64,000 nucleotides of DNA, taken from Bdellovibrio sp. 22V. GTDB taxonomy: Bacteria > Bdellovibrionota > Bdellovibrionia > Bdellovibrionales > Bdellovibrionaceae. The stretch is from NCBI RefSeq assembly GCF_030169785.1, contig NZ_CP125854.1, forward strand, positions 1,984,001 through 2,048,000. The letters run 5' to 3'. A program made the position numbers and the translations under genes. The notes beneath the pieces are model-generated. The model searched no databases. It worked only from the letters and a program-made list of their open reading frames with translations, and was not told where the DNA came from. Shown in pieces: positions 17,381-26,545 of the stretch (its first letter is position 1; each line of letters starts with the position of its first letter).

Positions 17381-18942
17381 TGAACACACATTATTTATTT
17401 CCTGGAAAACTAGCGGCTTTTAAGGACGAGACAGTGATCTCAACTCTTCTGGGTTCTTGTGTAGCGGTGGCATTGCACGATCCGACGACAAAGATCGGTG
17501 GTTTAAATCACTACTTATTGCCGGATGGTTTGCCAGATGAACGCGCAAATATGCGCTACGGGATTCACGCGATTCCGACATTAATTGATGAATGTGTTCG
17601 TCTAGGCGCCAATCGCAATAAACTGCAGGCGAAAATTTATGGCGGAGGAAACGTCATCAGCGTATCGCAAATCGGTGAGGGTATTGGCAAACGCAATATT
17701 GAAATTGCCGAACAAATTTTGCAAGAAAACGGCATTCCCATCCTGGAACGCAACGTGGCCGGTGAATCCGCGCGCACGATTAAACTGAATACGGCGACTT
17801 TTGAAGTCTTACATAATAGTTCGAAAGATTCCGGGGCTGTGGATAGACCTGTGGATGTCTCGGGCTTCAAACCCTTGACAGTCGCGAAGAACGTAAAAGT
17901 GCTTGTTGTCGACGATTCGGCGACGGTGCGAACGCTCTTCACGAATATCTTTACGAAAAGCGGTCTTGAAGTGGTGGGTGCTGCGGCGGACGCGTATCAA
18001 GCCCGCGAAATTATTCTGACAAAAAAACCTGACGTTATGACTTTGGACATCGAGATGCCGAAAATGTCTGGCGTGATGTTCTTGGAAAAATTAATGAAAC
18101 ATCATCCTATTCCCGTAGTGATGGTTTCTTCCTTGGCCAGTACCGGAGAAGCGGCTTTAAAGTCTCTTGAATTAGGTGCGGTTGAATTCGTTCACAAGCC
18201 CTCGCAATTTGATCCGGCGGTTTTAAAAGATCTTGCCGGCATGCTCGTTGAAAAAGTGAAGGCCGCGGCCTCTGTGAATGTTTTAAAGAAATTAAAGGAA
18301 GCTCCACCTGTCATTGAAACAAAAAATCTTTCTTCCATGCCGACGGCTTTGCGTAAAGCGGCCGAGTTAAAAGTTATAGTACTTGGCGGAAATGCCGGCA
18401 GCGCGGATGCTTTGGAAAAATTCGTAAAAGGTTTGGCGGCCGATACACCTCCCGTTGTTGTTTCGTGCAGTACGGTGGCTAACTTTGTCACTGCCTTTAT
18501 TGGAAAGCTGAAGATCGGTTCCAAAGTGACGTCCGTCGTTGCGAAAGACGGTGAGTTCCTGCGTATGGGGCATGTGTACTTCATTCCTGCCGAGCATCAC
18601 GGTCGTCTTTCGCCGGGAGCCAATGGACCTGTTTTGCATATTGCGAAAGGAGCTCCTGTTTGCTCACAACTTCCTTCGAGCAACGTCCTGTTTCAATCGG
18701 CCGCGCAGAGTTACAGTAAAGGCGTGTATGCCATCCTTCTTGGTGGTTTCGGTACAGATGGTGTTGACGGTCTTATCGACGTGCAGAAAAAAGGCGGCGC
18801 CACTGTGGTGCAGCACCCGGAGGAAGCGCAATTCCCTTATGCGCCACAGAAAGCCATTGAACTCGGGGTCGCGGATGAGATACTAAAGTCAGACATGCTC
18901 GCGCATCATCTGATGCAGTATCGAAACCAAAACCTTTATTAG
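17377..18942 (+). CDS. CheD-receiver-CheB fusion protein, methylesterase domain degenerate
   Basis: A 521-residue three-domain protein. Residues 1-160 are CheD (receptor glutamine deamidase) with Cys28 in LLGSCVAVALHD and His45, at the same positions as the known catalytic pair. Residues 172-295 are a receiver with Asp179/180, phospho-acceptor Asp224 (TLDIEMP) and Lys274. Residues 330-515 follow the CheB methylesterase fold. The catalytic Ser of GASTGG is Asn339 (GGNAGS) and the catalytic His of QHMP aligns with Ser365; only the Asp (GTDG, Asp461) is kept. Demethylation is therefore doubtful while deamidation looks intact. Last gene of the operon. Confidence 0.85.
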   Translation: MMNTHYLFPGKLAAFKDETVISTLLGSCVAVALHDPTTKIGGLNHYLLPDGLPDERANMRYGIHAIPTLIDECVRLGANRNKLQAKIYGGGNVISVSQIGEGIGKRNIEIAEQILQENGIPILERNVAGESARTIKLNTATFEVLHNSSKDSGAVDRPVDVSGFKPLTVAKNVKVLVVDDSATVRTLFTNIFTKSGLEVVGAAADAYQAREIILTKKPDVMTLDIEMPKMSGVMFLEKLMKHHPIPVVMVSSLASTGEAALKSLELGAVEFVHKPSQFDPAVLKDLAGMLVEKVKAAASVNVLKKLKEAPPVIETKNLSSMPTALRKAAELKVIVLGGNAGSADALEKFVKGLAADTPPVVVSCSTVANFVTAFIGKLKIGSKVTSVVAKDGEFLRMGHVYFIPAEHHGRLSPGANGPVLHIAKGAPVCSQLPSSNVLFQSAAQSYSKGVYAILLGGFGTDGVDGLIDVQKKGGATVVQHPEEAQFPYAPQKAIELGVADEILKSDMLAHHLMQYRNQNLY

Positions 18943-18950
18943 GACTTTCT

Positions 18951-20333
18951 TTGGAACTTCAAAATTTTATCGGCGGGGATTTTGTCTCTGCCGAAAGCAA
19001 AAAAACTTTTCCCAAGTACTCTCCTTTTGACGGATCTTCTTTGGCTGAAGTTTCATCTTCTGACGCCATGGATGTTATCAAGGCTTTGCAACAAGCGAAA
19101 AAAGCGGCGGTCTCTTTTAAAGACTCGACATTGGAAAGCAGAGCGCAGTTGTTGTTAAAGATGGCGGATGCACTTGCGGCGAAGTCTGAAGACGTGGCCT
19201 ATGAAGAGGCGCTTTATCAGGGACTTTCACAAAGTTTCGTTCTTGAAAACAGTGTGAAGGTCGCTGAAAAAGTTTTGCGAGACACAGCCGCCAGTTTGTT
19301 GCAGCCACTACCACAGCAAACACTTGTTCAGCCGACGGGCATTGTTGGAATCATTACGCCGTGGAGTTTGTCTTTGCGTCTTGTGATTGAAAGACTGGCT
19401 CCGACCTTGGCTGCCGGTAACGTCGCACTTGTTAAAGTTTCCGAACAATCACCGATCACGGTAAAAATTCTAGGCGAGATTTTTCAAGAAGCCGCACTTC
19501 CCGCGGGTGTCGTGAATGTTCTGCAGGGAGCGGCGGAAGTCGGTGCAACGATCGCAGGTCATCCCAGCATTCGCGCGGTGTCTGCGGCAGGAAAATCCGC
19601 AACCTTAGAAAGTATTGCGAAAGCGGGTTTGACCCAGTTCAAAAAATTGCAATTGAGTGGCGGCGCAAAAAATCCTGCCATGGTTCTTGCTGATTTTGAT
19701 TTCAGAAATCGCATGCCCGAAATTCTGTTTTCCTTTCTTATGGGACAAGGGCAGATGTGCTGGAACACCTCCCGCATTTTTGTCCTGGAATCTTTCGCGA
19801 AAGAATTTTTCGAAGTGCTTATCGATTATCTAAGCACGTTGCAGCCCTTGCAAAATCCGCGTGAAAGCTCGCCGTGGACGCCGCTTATTTCTGAGGCCCA
19901 GAGCGCACATATTCACGTAAAAATTCAAGAAGGCATTTCTGAACATGGAAAAGTATTCTTCGGTGGCGAAAAAACGTCAGGTCCCGGTTATTTTTATAAA
20001 CCAACTGTGATGCTTGATCTTCCGAATTGCAGTGTCTTGCAACAGGATGAGCTGCAAGGTCCGTTACTTTTAATAACTCCCGTGAAGTACCAGCATGAGA
20101 TTCTAAAATGGGCGAATACGTCTTATCTGGCTCACTCAGGCGTTATTTGGGGTCCGGCAGAGAAAGTTCCCAAAATCGCCCACCAACTCGAGTGTGCGCA
20201 TATTTGGGTGAACCGTTGGATGAAGGGCGAAAGCGAAACCATTTTCGGTCTTAAGCAGTCCAGCTTTGGCAACCTTGATATGAAATGGTTCAGCTCTTTC
20301 TATTCTGATGCTAAGAAATTGACAGAGGCCTAA
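18951..20333 (+). CDS. Aldehyde dehydrogenase-family protein with altered active site
   Basis: A 460-residue ALDH-superfamily protein starting at TTG 8 bases after the chemotaxis operon. The catalytic Cys is present (Cys270, GQGQMCWNTSRIFV). The oxyanion Asn of the PWN motif is Ser139 (ITPWSLSLR), and the general-base Glu of LELGGK aligns with Gln234 in KLQLSGGAKNP. Canonical NAD-dependent aldehyde oxidation may be weak or changed. Short relative to the usual 480-500. Substrate unknown. Confidence 0.8.
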   Translation: MELQNFIGGDFVSAESKKTFPKYSPFDGSSLAEVSSSDAMDVIKALQQAKKAAVSFKDSTLESRAQLLLKMADALAAKSEDVAYEEALYQGLSQSFVLENSVKVAEKVLRDTAASLLQPLPQQTLVQPTGIVGIITPWSLSLRLVIERLAPTLAAGNVALVKVSEQSPITVKILGEIFQEAALPAGVVNVLQGAAEVGATIAGHPSIRAVSAAGKSATLESIAKAGLTQFKKLQLSGGAKNPAMVLADFDFRNRMPEILFSFLMGQGQMCWNTSRIFVLESFAKEFFEVLIDYLSTLQPLQNPRESSPWTPLISEAQSAHIHVKIQEGISEHGKVFFGGEKTSGPGYFYKPTVMLDLPNCSVLQQDELQGPLLLITPVKYQHEILKWANTSYLAHSGVIWGPAEKVPKIAHQLECAHIWVNRWMKGESETIFGLKQSSFGNLDMKWFSSFYSDAKKLTEA

Positions 20334-20381
20334 GAACGTCAAGCTTCTGACGAAAACCCCTGTCGAAGATTTGACAATGCT

Positions 20382-20588
20382 TCAGTTCAGGATGTGCGTG
20401 CGTGCTCTCGTTTTTACTTCGCAGTGAGGGCAGAACGCTTCTTCTTTAATTTCAGAAACACTTCTGTCGGCAATGTGCTTAAGCTCAAGTACGGTGCCGC
20501 AAAGTATGCAATTGTTTTGGGAAATTATAAACTCACGGTGCTGAGTTGATTCTGCTTTTTCAAAGTAGTTGATCTTGCTGTATTCCAT
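20382..20588 (-). CDS. Small protein with two CxxC pairs (zinc-ribbon-like)
   Basis: A 68-residue protein with CILC (28-31) and CPHC (53-56), spacing fitting a single zinc-binding ribbon. It ends convergent with the ALDH gene. The upstream site is weak (CGTGAG). Possibly a metal-binding regulatory or assembly factor; not recognised by name. Real-gene status rests on the Cys pattern and the isolated frame. Confidence 0.55.
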   Translation of the reverse strand: MEYSKINYFEKAESTQHREFIISQNNCILCGTVLELKHIADRSVSEIKEEAFCPHCEVKTRARTHILN

Positions 20589-20770
20589 TTTTTCTCACGT
20601 CCTAGAGTTCATGCGAAGAAATCGCCACGGCCCCGTCCTGGAGCACGATCTTGCTTATGCAAAAGCTGTTCACAGGCCTACGTCCGGTGGGCGGACCTCA
20701 GGCTTCGTGCATGTTGCTTACTTCCGCGAACGAAGATTGAATCCGTCCGGCTCTCGCGAAGGAGTTTTCT

Positions 20771-21700
20771 ATGCAACATAATACCTCTTGGTTTTTGATT
20801 TTAAATTTGATGATGCTGTTTGCCTGCGGATGTATCGAAGTGCGCGACAAAAAAGGAGCAGAGGAAACACCTTTGGTTCCTGCGATGGTCGAAGTGCAGA
20901 AATTCGATGAGCTGATCGTGAGTGAGGACCTGTATATTTACGAAGGGAAACTTTTAACGAAAACTCAGCTCGAGTACGAAAAGTTTCGTTTAAAAGAAGA
21001 ACTGTCGCGCGCTGTTCGTGATTATGAATTCTCTTTTGAGCATATTGAATTCAAGGAGGGCGTCACACTTTACACTTTGGGAAACAGAGTGCGCCTGCAC
21101 ACAAAAACTTTATCCGCAACCAAGGCCCGTGTTACCAGTTTTCCGCAAAATCAGAAGGCACCGCCGGGAGTTCCCGGGCGTTCCGGCGGTCACATCCTTT
21201 TTGAAATCGGCGTGGCGGAAGGAAACTTGCTTTTCGAAATGCGCGGTGAAAATGGCGGTGATGGTTTGGCGGGCAAGGCTCCTGACGATTCGTTAAAAGG
21301 AGCTTCCGGCAAAGAAGGCATGCCGGCAAATTGTAATAGCCTGCTCATCCCGAAAAGTTTCAATGGCGGCCCCGGGGAGCCAGGTAAAAAAGGGTTTCCC
21401 GGCGAAAACGGAGAGCGCGGCGGTGACGCTGGAACTTTGGAAATTCTTGTTCACGAGTCCGGGGCTTTCATGCCTGAAATTAAAAAAATCCCGGGCCAAG
21501 GAGGACACGGGGGCGCTGGTGGAGCCGGTGGCGCTGGAGGCGACGGCGGTAAAGCAGGACGAAGATTTCCTTTATGTCCCGAAGCGAAAGCGGGTTCGCC
21601 GGGTCCTCAAGGCGCTTCGGGTGATCCCGGGATGCGCGGTGAAGACGGAGTTGCCAACACAGCCTGTATCAACAAAGACACGCGAACGTTTTGTTATTAA
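20771..21700 (+). CDS. Lipoprotein with collagen-like Gly-X-Y segments
   Basis: A 309-residue exported lipoprotein; lipobox LFAC with lipid Cys19. Residues ~25-130 form a non-repetitive domain. Three Gly-rich blocks follow: GGPGEPGKKGFPGENGERGG (~196-215), GQGGHGGAGGAGGAGGDGGK (~239-258) and GSPGPQGASGDPGMRGEDG (~276-294). Gly-X-Y triplets with Pro and Lys/Glu suggest triple-helix collagen-like folding, anchored to an inner or outer membrane. AAGGAG precedes the ATG. The stop shares bases with the kinase gene on the other strand. Confidence 0.8.
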   Translation: MQHNTSWFLILNLMMLFACGCIEVRDKKGAEETPLVPAMVEVQKFDELIVSEDLYIYEGKLLTKTQLEYEKFRLKEELSRAVRDYEFSFEHIEFKEGVTLYTLGNRVRLHTKTLSATKARVTSFPQNQKAPPGVPGRSGGHILFEIGVAEGNLLFEMRGENGGDGLAGKAPDDSLKGASGKEGMPANCNSLLIPKSFNGGPGEPGKKGFPGENGERGGDAGTLEILVHESGAFMPEIKKIPGQGGHGGAGGAGGAGGDGGKAGRRFPLCPEAKAGSPGPQGASGDPGMRGEDGVANTACINKDTRTFCY

Positions 21701-23697
21701 GAAATTTCTTCCATCGAATAAGTCAGAATAGTTTGAATCAAAGACTCCACTTGCACGGGCTTCGTTAAATAGTCCGTGCAACCGGCTTCAATGCAGCGGT
21801 CGCGATCGTCTTTCATCGCATGCGCTGTCAAAGCAATGATCGGTTTCTTGTATCCGGCCTGCCGTAACTTTCGGGTGGCTGTATAACCATCCATGATCGG
21901 CATTTGAATATCCATAAGAATAATATCGTATTCTTGCTCTAGCGCTTTGCTCAGACCCTCTTGTCCGTTCGTTGCCAAAGTGAGTTTGGCTCCGCGCTTG
22001 CTCAGCATACGTTGAATAAGGAGGCGATTGTCTTCGACGTCATCGACTAAAAGAATCGATGTGCTGGCAAGCTGTTCGCCTAAATGAGTTTCTTTTGCGG
22101 CTCCTGCCGTTTTTTGTGTCGGAAGTTTCTGCGTATCCAGACCGATCCGCACGGTAAATGTGCAGCCTTTGCCGATTTGACTGTCCTCAAGACGAACATC
22201 TCCGCCCATCATCTGCGCCAGACGGCGGGACAATAACAATCCCAGTCCTGTGCCTTCGTATTTTCTGGAAACAGAGCTGTCGATTTGGCTGAAGGGTTGA
22301 AATAATAAAGATCTTTGATCTGGCGCAATTCCAACCCCGGTGTCTTTGATCGTGAATAAAAGCGCGTGGTCTGCCACTTCGTAAGTCATTCGCACGAAAC
22401 CTTTTTCGGTGAACTTAATTGCATTGCCCAAAATATTGGTCAGGATTTGGCGTAAGCGCAATGGATCCGCATAAATCAAATCCGGCACAATCCCACGACG
22501 GTTAAACTCGACGTGAATGGGTTTTTCGCCAACGCGGGAAACCATCATCACGTGGATGTCTTCAAGAAGAGCAGTTAAAGAAAACTGCGTTCTGTCGATT
22601 TCTAAGTGGCCCGCTTCGACTTTCGAAAGATCCAGAATATCATTAATAATGCGGGTGAGATTTTCACCCGTGCGATGAATGATGTTCACGTATTGCAGGC
22701 GTTCGTTTTCAGAAAGGTTTGGATCTTTTAAAAGCTCCGAAAATCCGATCACGGCGGCCAGGGGAGTGCGAATTTCGTGACTCATGTTTGCCAAGAAAAG
22801 ACTTTTTAATTGGCTGGCTTGCTCGGCTTGGCGGCGCTCGCCGATACTGCTGCGAAGATCGAAAGCCATTTTATTCAGCGATTCTGCCAGTTGCCCAAGT
22901 TCGTCGCCTGAACGCACGGGAACGTAAACATCAAACTCGCCTTGTCCCACTTTGTGAGCGGCCGTATTAAGTTCCCGAAGTCCTTTGGAAAGATTACGGC
23001 TGAAAGAAACTGTAAGGAAAAGACCGGTGCTTTCCACAATCAACACGGCAAGAATAAGCGTGATCATCAGAATTTCTTCAAGCCAGCGTGAACCTTCCCC
23101 TAAAGTGTAGGAAAAACTTCCCTCAAGGACGGTCAGACGGTCATTGAGTTCGTCGATTTTATTCAGTGTTTGAATGATCTGTTTTTCATCGGCGCCGGAA
23201 GAGATTTCTTTGTGCAGTCGTTCTCCGTAAGAAATCAATTCTTGCGTGAGATCATCTCCTTGCTTCCAGATTTTAATCGCCTTATCCACGTACTTGAAGC
23301 TGTTAAAATTCATTATTAGATTAATCACGCCGGGAATGTCGTCAGAGTGAATTTTCCCCTGGATAAAGCCTTCATGAGCCCCCGTAAGATCGGGAGGATT
23401 CTGTTCTAAAGAACGGCGTGCTTTACTATCCCCTAATGGAATTTGCAGATTTTCTCGAAAGGCATCATAGAGCTGTGGATCGCGCGTGCGTGCATATTTA
23501 TGCAAACTGATCACCGCGTCTTTTTGCGCTTTCGACCACAAGCTTTCGCCGGTGACAAAAGCGCGAACGGATGAAAGTGTCTGCATCGCGAAGTAAAGGG
23601 ACCCCAATTCGATCGCAACCAAAAAGGCCATGACGCCTATGACGGCATAAAGTTTTTTAGCAACTGACAGATATTTCCAAAATCGACGAAGACCCAT
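21697..23697 (-). CDS. Hybrid sensor histidine kinase
   Basis: A 666-residue membrane kinase. Two transmembrane helices (~15-40 and ~208-230) flank a periplasmic helical sensor region (~45-205). HAMP (~232-290), HisKA with His307 in MSHEIRTPL, HATPase (~405-520, NILGNAIKF, DTGVGIA, GTGLGL) and a C-terminal receiver with Asp596 (ILMDIQMP) follow. It likely signals by phosphorelay to an Hpt or receiver elsewhere. GCCGATAA stands 7 bases before the ATG, an exact sigma-28 -10 box, though its -35 is poor. It is not next to its output gene. Confidence 0.9.
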   Translation of the reverse strand: MGLRRFWKYLSVAKKLYAVIGVMAFLVAIELGSLYFAMQTLSSVRAFVTGESLWSKAQKDAVISLHKYARTRDPQLYDAFRENLQIPLGDSKARRSLEQNPPDLTGAHEGFIQGKIHSDDIPGVINLIMNFNSFKYVDKAIKIWKQGDDLTQELISYGERLHKEISSGADEKQIIQTLNKIDELNDRLTVLEGSFSYTLGEGSRWLEEILMITLILAVLIVESTGLFLTVSFSRNLSKGLRELNTAAHKVGQGEFDVYVPVRSGDELGQLAESLNKMAFDLRSSIGERRQAEQASQLKSLFLANMSHEIRTPLAAVIGFSELLKDPNLSENERLQYVNIIHRTGENLTRIINDILDLSKVEAGHLEIDRTQFSLTALLEDIHVMMVSRVGEKPIHVEFNRRGIVPDLIYADPLRLRQILTNILGNAIKFTEKGFVRMTYEVADHALLFTIKDTGVGIAPDQRSLLFQPFSQIDSSVSRKYEGTGLGLLLSRRLAQMMGGDVRLEDSQIGKGCTFTVRIGLDTQKLPTQKTAGAAKETHLGEQLASTSILLVDDVEDNRLLIQRMLSKRGAKLTLATNGQEGLSKALEQEYDIILMDIQMPIMDGYTATRKLRQAGYKKPIIALTAHAMKDDRDRCIEAGCTDYLTKPVQVESLIQTILTYSMEEIS

Positions 23698-23776
23698 ATG
23701 TTAATTATCGGCTTCCTTAAAAAGAATATAAACAAAATTTTTTTTCATGAGGAGGACTTAACTCGACTGAAGACAT

Positions 23777-23806
23777 AAAAAAACCTCTTCCGAGAAAGAG
23801 GTTTTT
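23777..23806 (-). terminator. Terminator after ddl
   Basis: Stem AAAAACCTCTT / AAGAGGTTTTT (11 bp, loop CCGAGA) followed on the minus strand by a T run. It lies 30 bases past the ddl stop; T/A tails on both sides make it usable in both directions. Confidence 0.8.
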
Positions 23807-23835
23807 CAGAGGAGATTGCAATCCCTTAATGCTGA

Positions 23836-24927
23836 TTAATCAAGATAAGAAGTTTTGAGTTTTTGCTCATCTTTATGTCGTTCTAATCCGAAACCAATCA
23901 GTTTTGTAATGAGTTCTTTGTATCCGACACCGGTTGCTTCCCACATCTTGGGATACATGGAAATCTTCGTGAAACCTGGGATCGTGTTGATTTCATTGAT
24001 GTAAATATCTCCATTGTCCCGTAAAAAGAAATCCACGCGAGTCAGGCCGTCACAGCCCATCACTTGATAAGTTTTCTTAGCAAGTGTTTGCAACTTTTCA
24101 ATGGTCTCTTTGGGAATCTCTGCCGGAATTTTCAGCAAAGCGCCGTTGTCGTCGATATACTTGGCTTCGTAAGAGTAAAACTCGTGCTGCGGAATGATCT
24201 CTCCGGGAAGAGACGCTTGCGGCGAACGGTTGGGTCCCATCACGGAGCATTCGATTTCACGACCTTTGATAAATTCTTCGGCCAAAACCTTTGTATCAAA
24301 TTGAAAAGCGTCGGGAAGTTTTGCTGCGAAATCCTCCGCTGATTTAATCTTATGAACACCGACGGAAGAACCGGCATTGGCAGGTTTAATAAAAAACGGT
24401 GAGCCCAGTTGTGCCGCGACTTCCTGATACGTAGTTTTTTGTTCGGGAGTTAATAGAACGTAGCGTGCATTGGGAATTTTCGCTTCCATCAAAAGACGCT
24501 TCATCACTTCTTTATCCATGCCTGCAGCAGAAGACCAAACTCCGCAACCGACGAAAGGCAGCTGCACCATTTTGAAAAGACCTTGAATGGTTCCGTCTTC
24601 ACCCATTGTTCCGTGCAGAATCGGAAAGGCCACATCGAGATTCGTTTTAGAGTGGTCTTGCAAGGAATAAAGAACGGGCTTTCCTTGGAAGGCGATAAGC
24701 GCTACCGGTTCGGCATTCGCAGGCAAAGCGGTATCGATAATCTTAGTAGCTTGCGTAAAGACAGAAAGATCAGGAAAACGATACCAGCTTCCTTCTTTGC
24801 TGATGCCGATAACGACGGGAGTGAAAAGATCTTTGTCTAAAGCGTCCGCGATGTTTTTTGCGGACCGAAGGGAGACTTCGTGTTCTGCAGACTTACCACC
24901 AAAAATAAGTGCGACTGTTTTTTTCAT
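23836..24927 (-). CDS. ddl: D-alanine--D-alanine ligase
   Basis: A 363-residue ATP-grasp enzyme that joins two D-Ala for peptidoglycan precursors. Family signatures are visible: N-terminal [44 protein letters not shown] and the C-terminal [20 protein letters not shown]. The start is placed at 24927 ([11 protein letters not shown]); an ATG 12 bases earlier overlaps the elbB stop. Cotranscription with elbB is likely since the genes touch. Confidence 0.95.
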   Translation of the reverse strand: MKKTVALIFGGKSAEHEVSLRSAKNIADALDKDLFTPVVIGISKEGSWYRFPDLSVFTQATKIIDTALPANAEPVALIAFQGKPVLYSLQDHSKTNLDVAFPILHGTMGEDGTIQGLFKMVQLPFVGCGVWSSAAGMDKEVMKRLLMEAKIPNARYVLLTPEQKTTYQEVAAQLGSPFFIKPANAGSSVGVHKIKSAEDFAAKLPDAFQFDTKVLAEEFIKGREIECSVMGPNRSPQASLPGEIIPQHEFYSYEAKYIDDNGALLKIPAEIPKETIEKLQTLAKKTYQVMGCDGLTRVDFFLRDNGDIYINEINTIPGFTKISMYPKMWEATGVGYKELITKLIGFGLERHKDEQKLKTSYLD

Positions 24928-24929
24928 TG

Positions 24930-25583
24930 TTAGGCCCATTCTACAATTTCATGTGCAAGTCCGAAAATGCCAGCGAACACTTCATGCGGTCGTGCGTTTC
25001 CGTACATGTAAGCAGGAGTCGTGACCACTTTGCTTTCACGATCCGTAATATAATCATCGACAGGACACTCTTCGTGTTGAGCGCCGGTTTTTAAAATCTC
25101 TGCCGCCGTTTCTTTGTCATCACCGATCGTCACGGTGACTTTTTTATCGCCAAGGACGCGCGCAACTAAAACGGGCGCAATACAAATCGCTCCGATGGGT
25201 TTGCTGGCGTTATGGAACTCAAGAATCACACGTTTCACGTCAGAGTTGACGTCACATTGGGAACCTTTTTCCGCCCAATTCGAAAGATTTTTAGCAGCGC
25301 CATAACCACCCGGGAAAACAACGGCATCAAAATCTTTTGCAGAAAGTTTATCCAAACTCTGAACCTGGCCGCGTGCAATTCGTGCGGCTTCGATCAAAAG
25401 GCGTCTTTTTTCGCCTTGTTGTTGTCCGTCAATGTGATTTGTTGTGGAAATTTCTATATCAGGAGCAAAGCAAGAAACTGAAGCTCCGGCTTGATTCAAA
25501 GCGATCAGAAGACTGACAGCTTCGGTGATTTCGCTTCCATCGCGATGGCCGCATCCAGAGAGTACAACGGCAATTTTTTTCAT
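24930..25583 (-). CDS. elbB: ElbB/ES1-family glyoxalase-like protein (DJ-1/PfpI superfamily)
   Basis: A 217-residue protein with the DJ-1/PfpI fold: [20 protein letters not shown] at the N-terminus, [12 protein letters not shown], and the nucleophile elbow Cys in GAICIAP. This is the pattern of the ElbB (isoprenoid-associated, weak glyoxalase) or mitochondrial ES1 group. Length fits. It directly precedes ddl on the same strand. Confidence 0.9.
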   Translation of the reverse strand: MKKIAVVLSGCGHRDGSEITEAVSLLIALNQAGASVSCFAPDIEISTTNHIDGQQQGEKRRLLIEAARIARGQVQSLDKLSAKDFDAVVFPGGYGAAKNLSNWAEKGSQCDVNSDVKRVILEFHNASKPIGAICIAPVLVARVLGDKKVTVTIGDDKETAAEILKTGAQHEECPVDDYITDRESKVVTTPAYMYGNARPHEVFAGIFGLAHEIVEWA

Positions 25584-25663
25584 GTAAAACCTCCCGAAAG
25601 AGGTTTCAGATTACTTAAATTTGGCAGTGTTGGCAATGAATGAGGCGGATAGGGCTGTGTGCC

Positions 25664-26545
25664 TTAAGATCCGCCTTTTTTGAAGTTCTTTAATTTTGTG
25701 CAACTTGTGACTAAAATTTTCTGTCCTTGCACGGGATAAAGTTGGCGGAAGCAATATTCTGTGACACGCGCAAAGAAAGGCATGTCAGGACTCATAGAAA
25801 TCCAATAGTTCACTCTGTTCTTCTCTGTGGCCTCACCCTTTTTGAGAATCAAAGACCAATCAAATGCGACCTTTTTAATTCTCATACTGCAGTTTGCAAG
25901 ACCGCCGCAATTTGGCTGCGCTTTGATAAGATCCGGAGCAGGAACGGTCTCTTCAGTGACCTTAAGATTCGAACATGCGATGTCGCAAGAATCGGCGCCA
26001 AGCTGTTCTTTGCAAAGCTTCTCAAAATCCGCGGATTTTACACAGGCGCCGGCCAAACCAAAAAGCCGCTCAATTCCGAGGGACATTTGATAATCATCGG
26101 CAAAAGTGCTGAGCTCATTTTGCGCGCGCAAGTTTTCGGCGACAAGATCGGAAGAGCCCTTATCGACATAGCGGCGATCTTCGCGGGTCGAAACCGGTCC
26201 TTCTTCTTGAGTGCTGCCATCCGGAGACGGCTTGAAAGTTTTTGTCTGATAAAGATAGGTGTATTCCCACTCGGTCGGCTTTTCTTCTTTTTTCGAGATG
26301 GTGATGCCCTCTTGCAGAACAAAGAAGGGGACCTGTCGGCTTTCGATTTTTTGTTCTGTCTCTTGGAAAAGGAAGTCATTGGGCGCCATCGTTAACGGAT
26401 CCGCAGAGCCCCAGCTTTCAAAAAGAGCCTGTTGAACCGCCGCGGGAGTTGTCGAAGCATCAGGTGTTTCCTCGATGTCTTCGATACAAGAGGTCAGACT
26501 GCTTGCGAGAAGCAGAAGCAACAGCGCATTTTTCATAGTGGTCAT
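25664..26545 (-). CDS. Putative lipoprotein, function unknown
   Basis: A 293-residue protein with a signal sequence and lipobox LTSC (Leu-Thr-Ser-Cys near residue 20). The mature part is acidic and Cys-containing (several Cys in 150-230 suggest disulfides). No domain is recognised. The start is the ATG at 26545, which overlaps the stop of the GNAT gene upstream (ATGA), so the two are translated together. Confidence 0.7.
   Translation of the reverse strand: MTTMKNALLLLLLASSLTSCIEDIEETPDASTTPAAVQQALFESWGSADPLTMAPNDFLFQETEQKIESRQVPFFVLQEGITISKKEEKPTEWEYTYLYQTKTFKPSPDGSTQEEGPVSTREDRRYVDKGSSDLVAENLRAQNELSTFADDYQMSLGIERLFGLAGACVKSADFEKLCKEQLGADSCDIACSNLKVTEETVPAPDLIKAQPNCGGLANCSMRIKKVAFDWSLILKKGEATEKNRVNYWISMSPDMPFFARVTEYCFRQLYPVQGQKILVTSCTKLKNFKKGGS

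Noticed and set aside
20569-20781. 70-codon plus-strand frame between the zinc-ribbon gene and the collagen-like lipoprotein
   Set aside because: It begins inside the divergent small gene, has no ribosome site and overlaps the lipoprotein start; the gap holds only a short GTCCG/CGGAC hairpin near 20680.
25643-25676. AGGCGGAT/ATCCGCCT stem at the end of the lipoprotein gene
   Set aside because: Its T run faces the plus strand where no gene ends, and one arm is inside the coding sequence; not called a terminator.
25727-26395. 222-codon plus-strand frame opposite the lipoprotein gene
   Set aside because: The lipoprotein on the minus strand has a lipobox and a coupled start, so this frame is a shadow.
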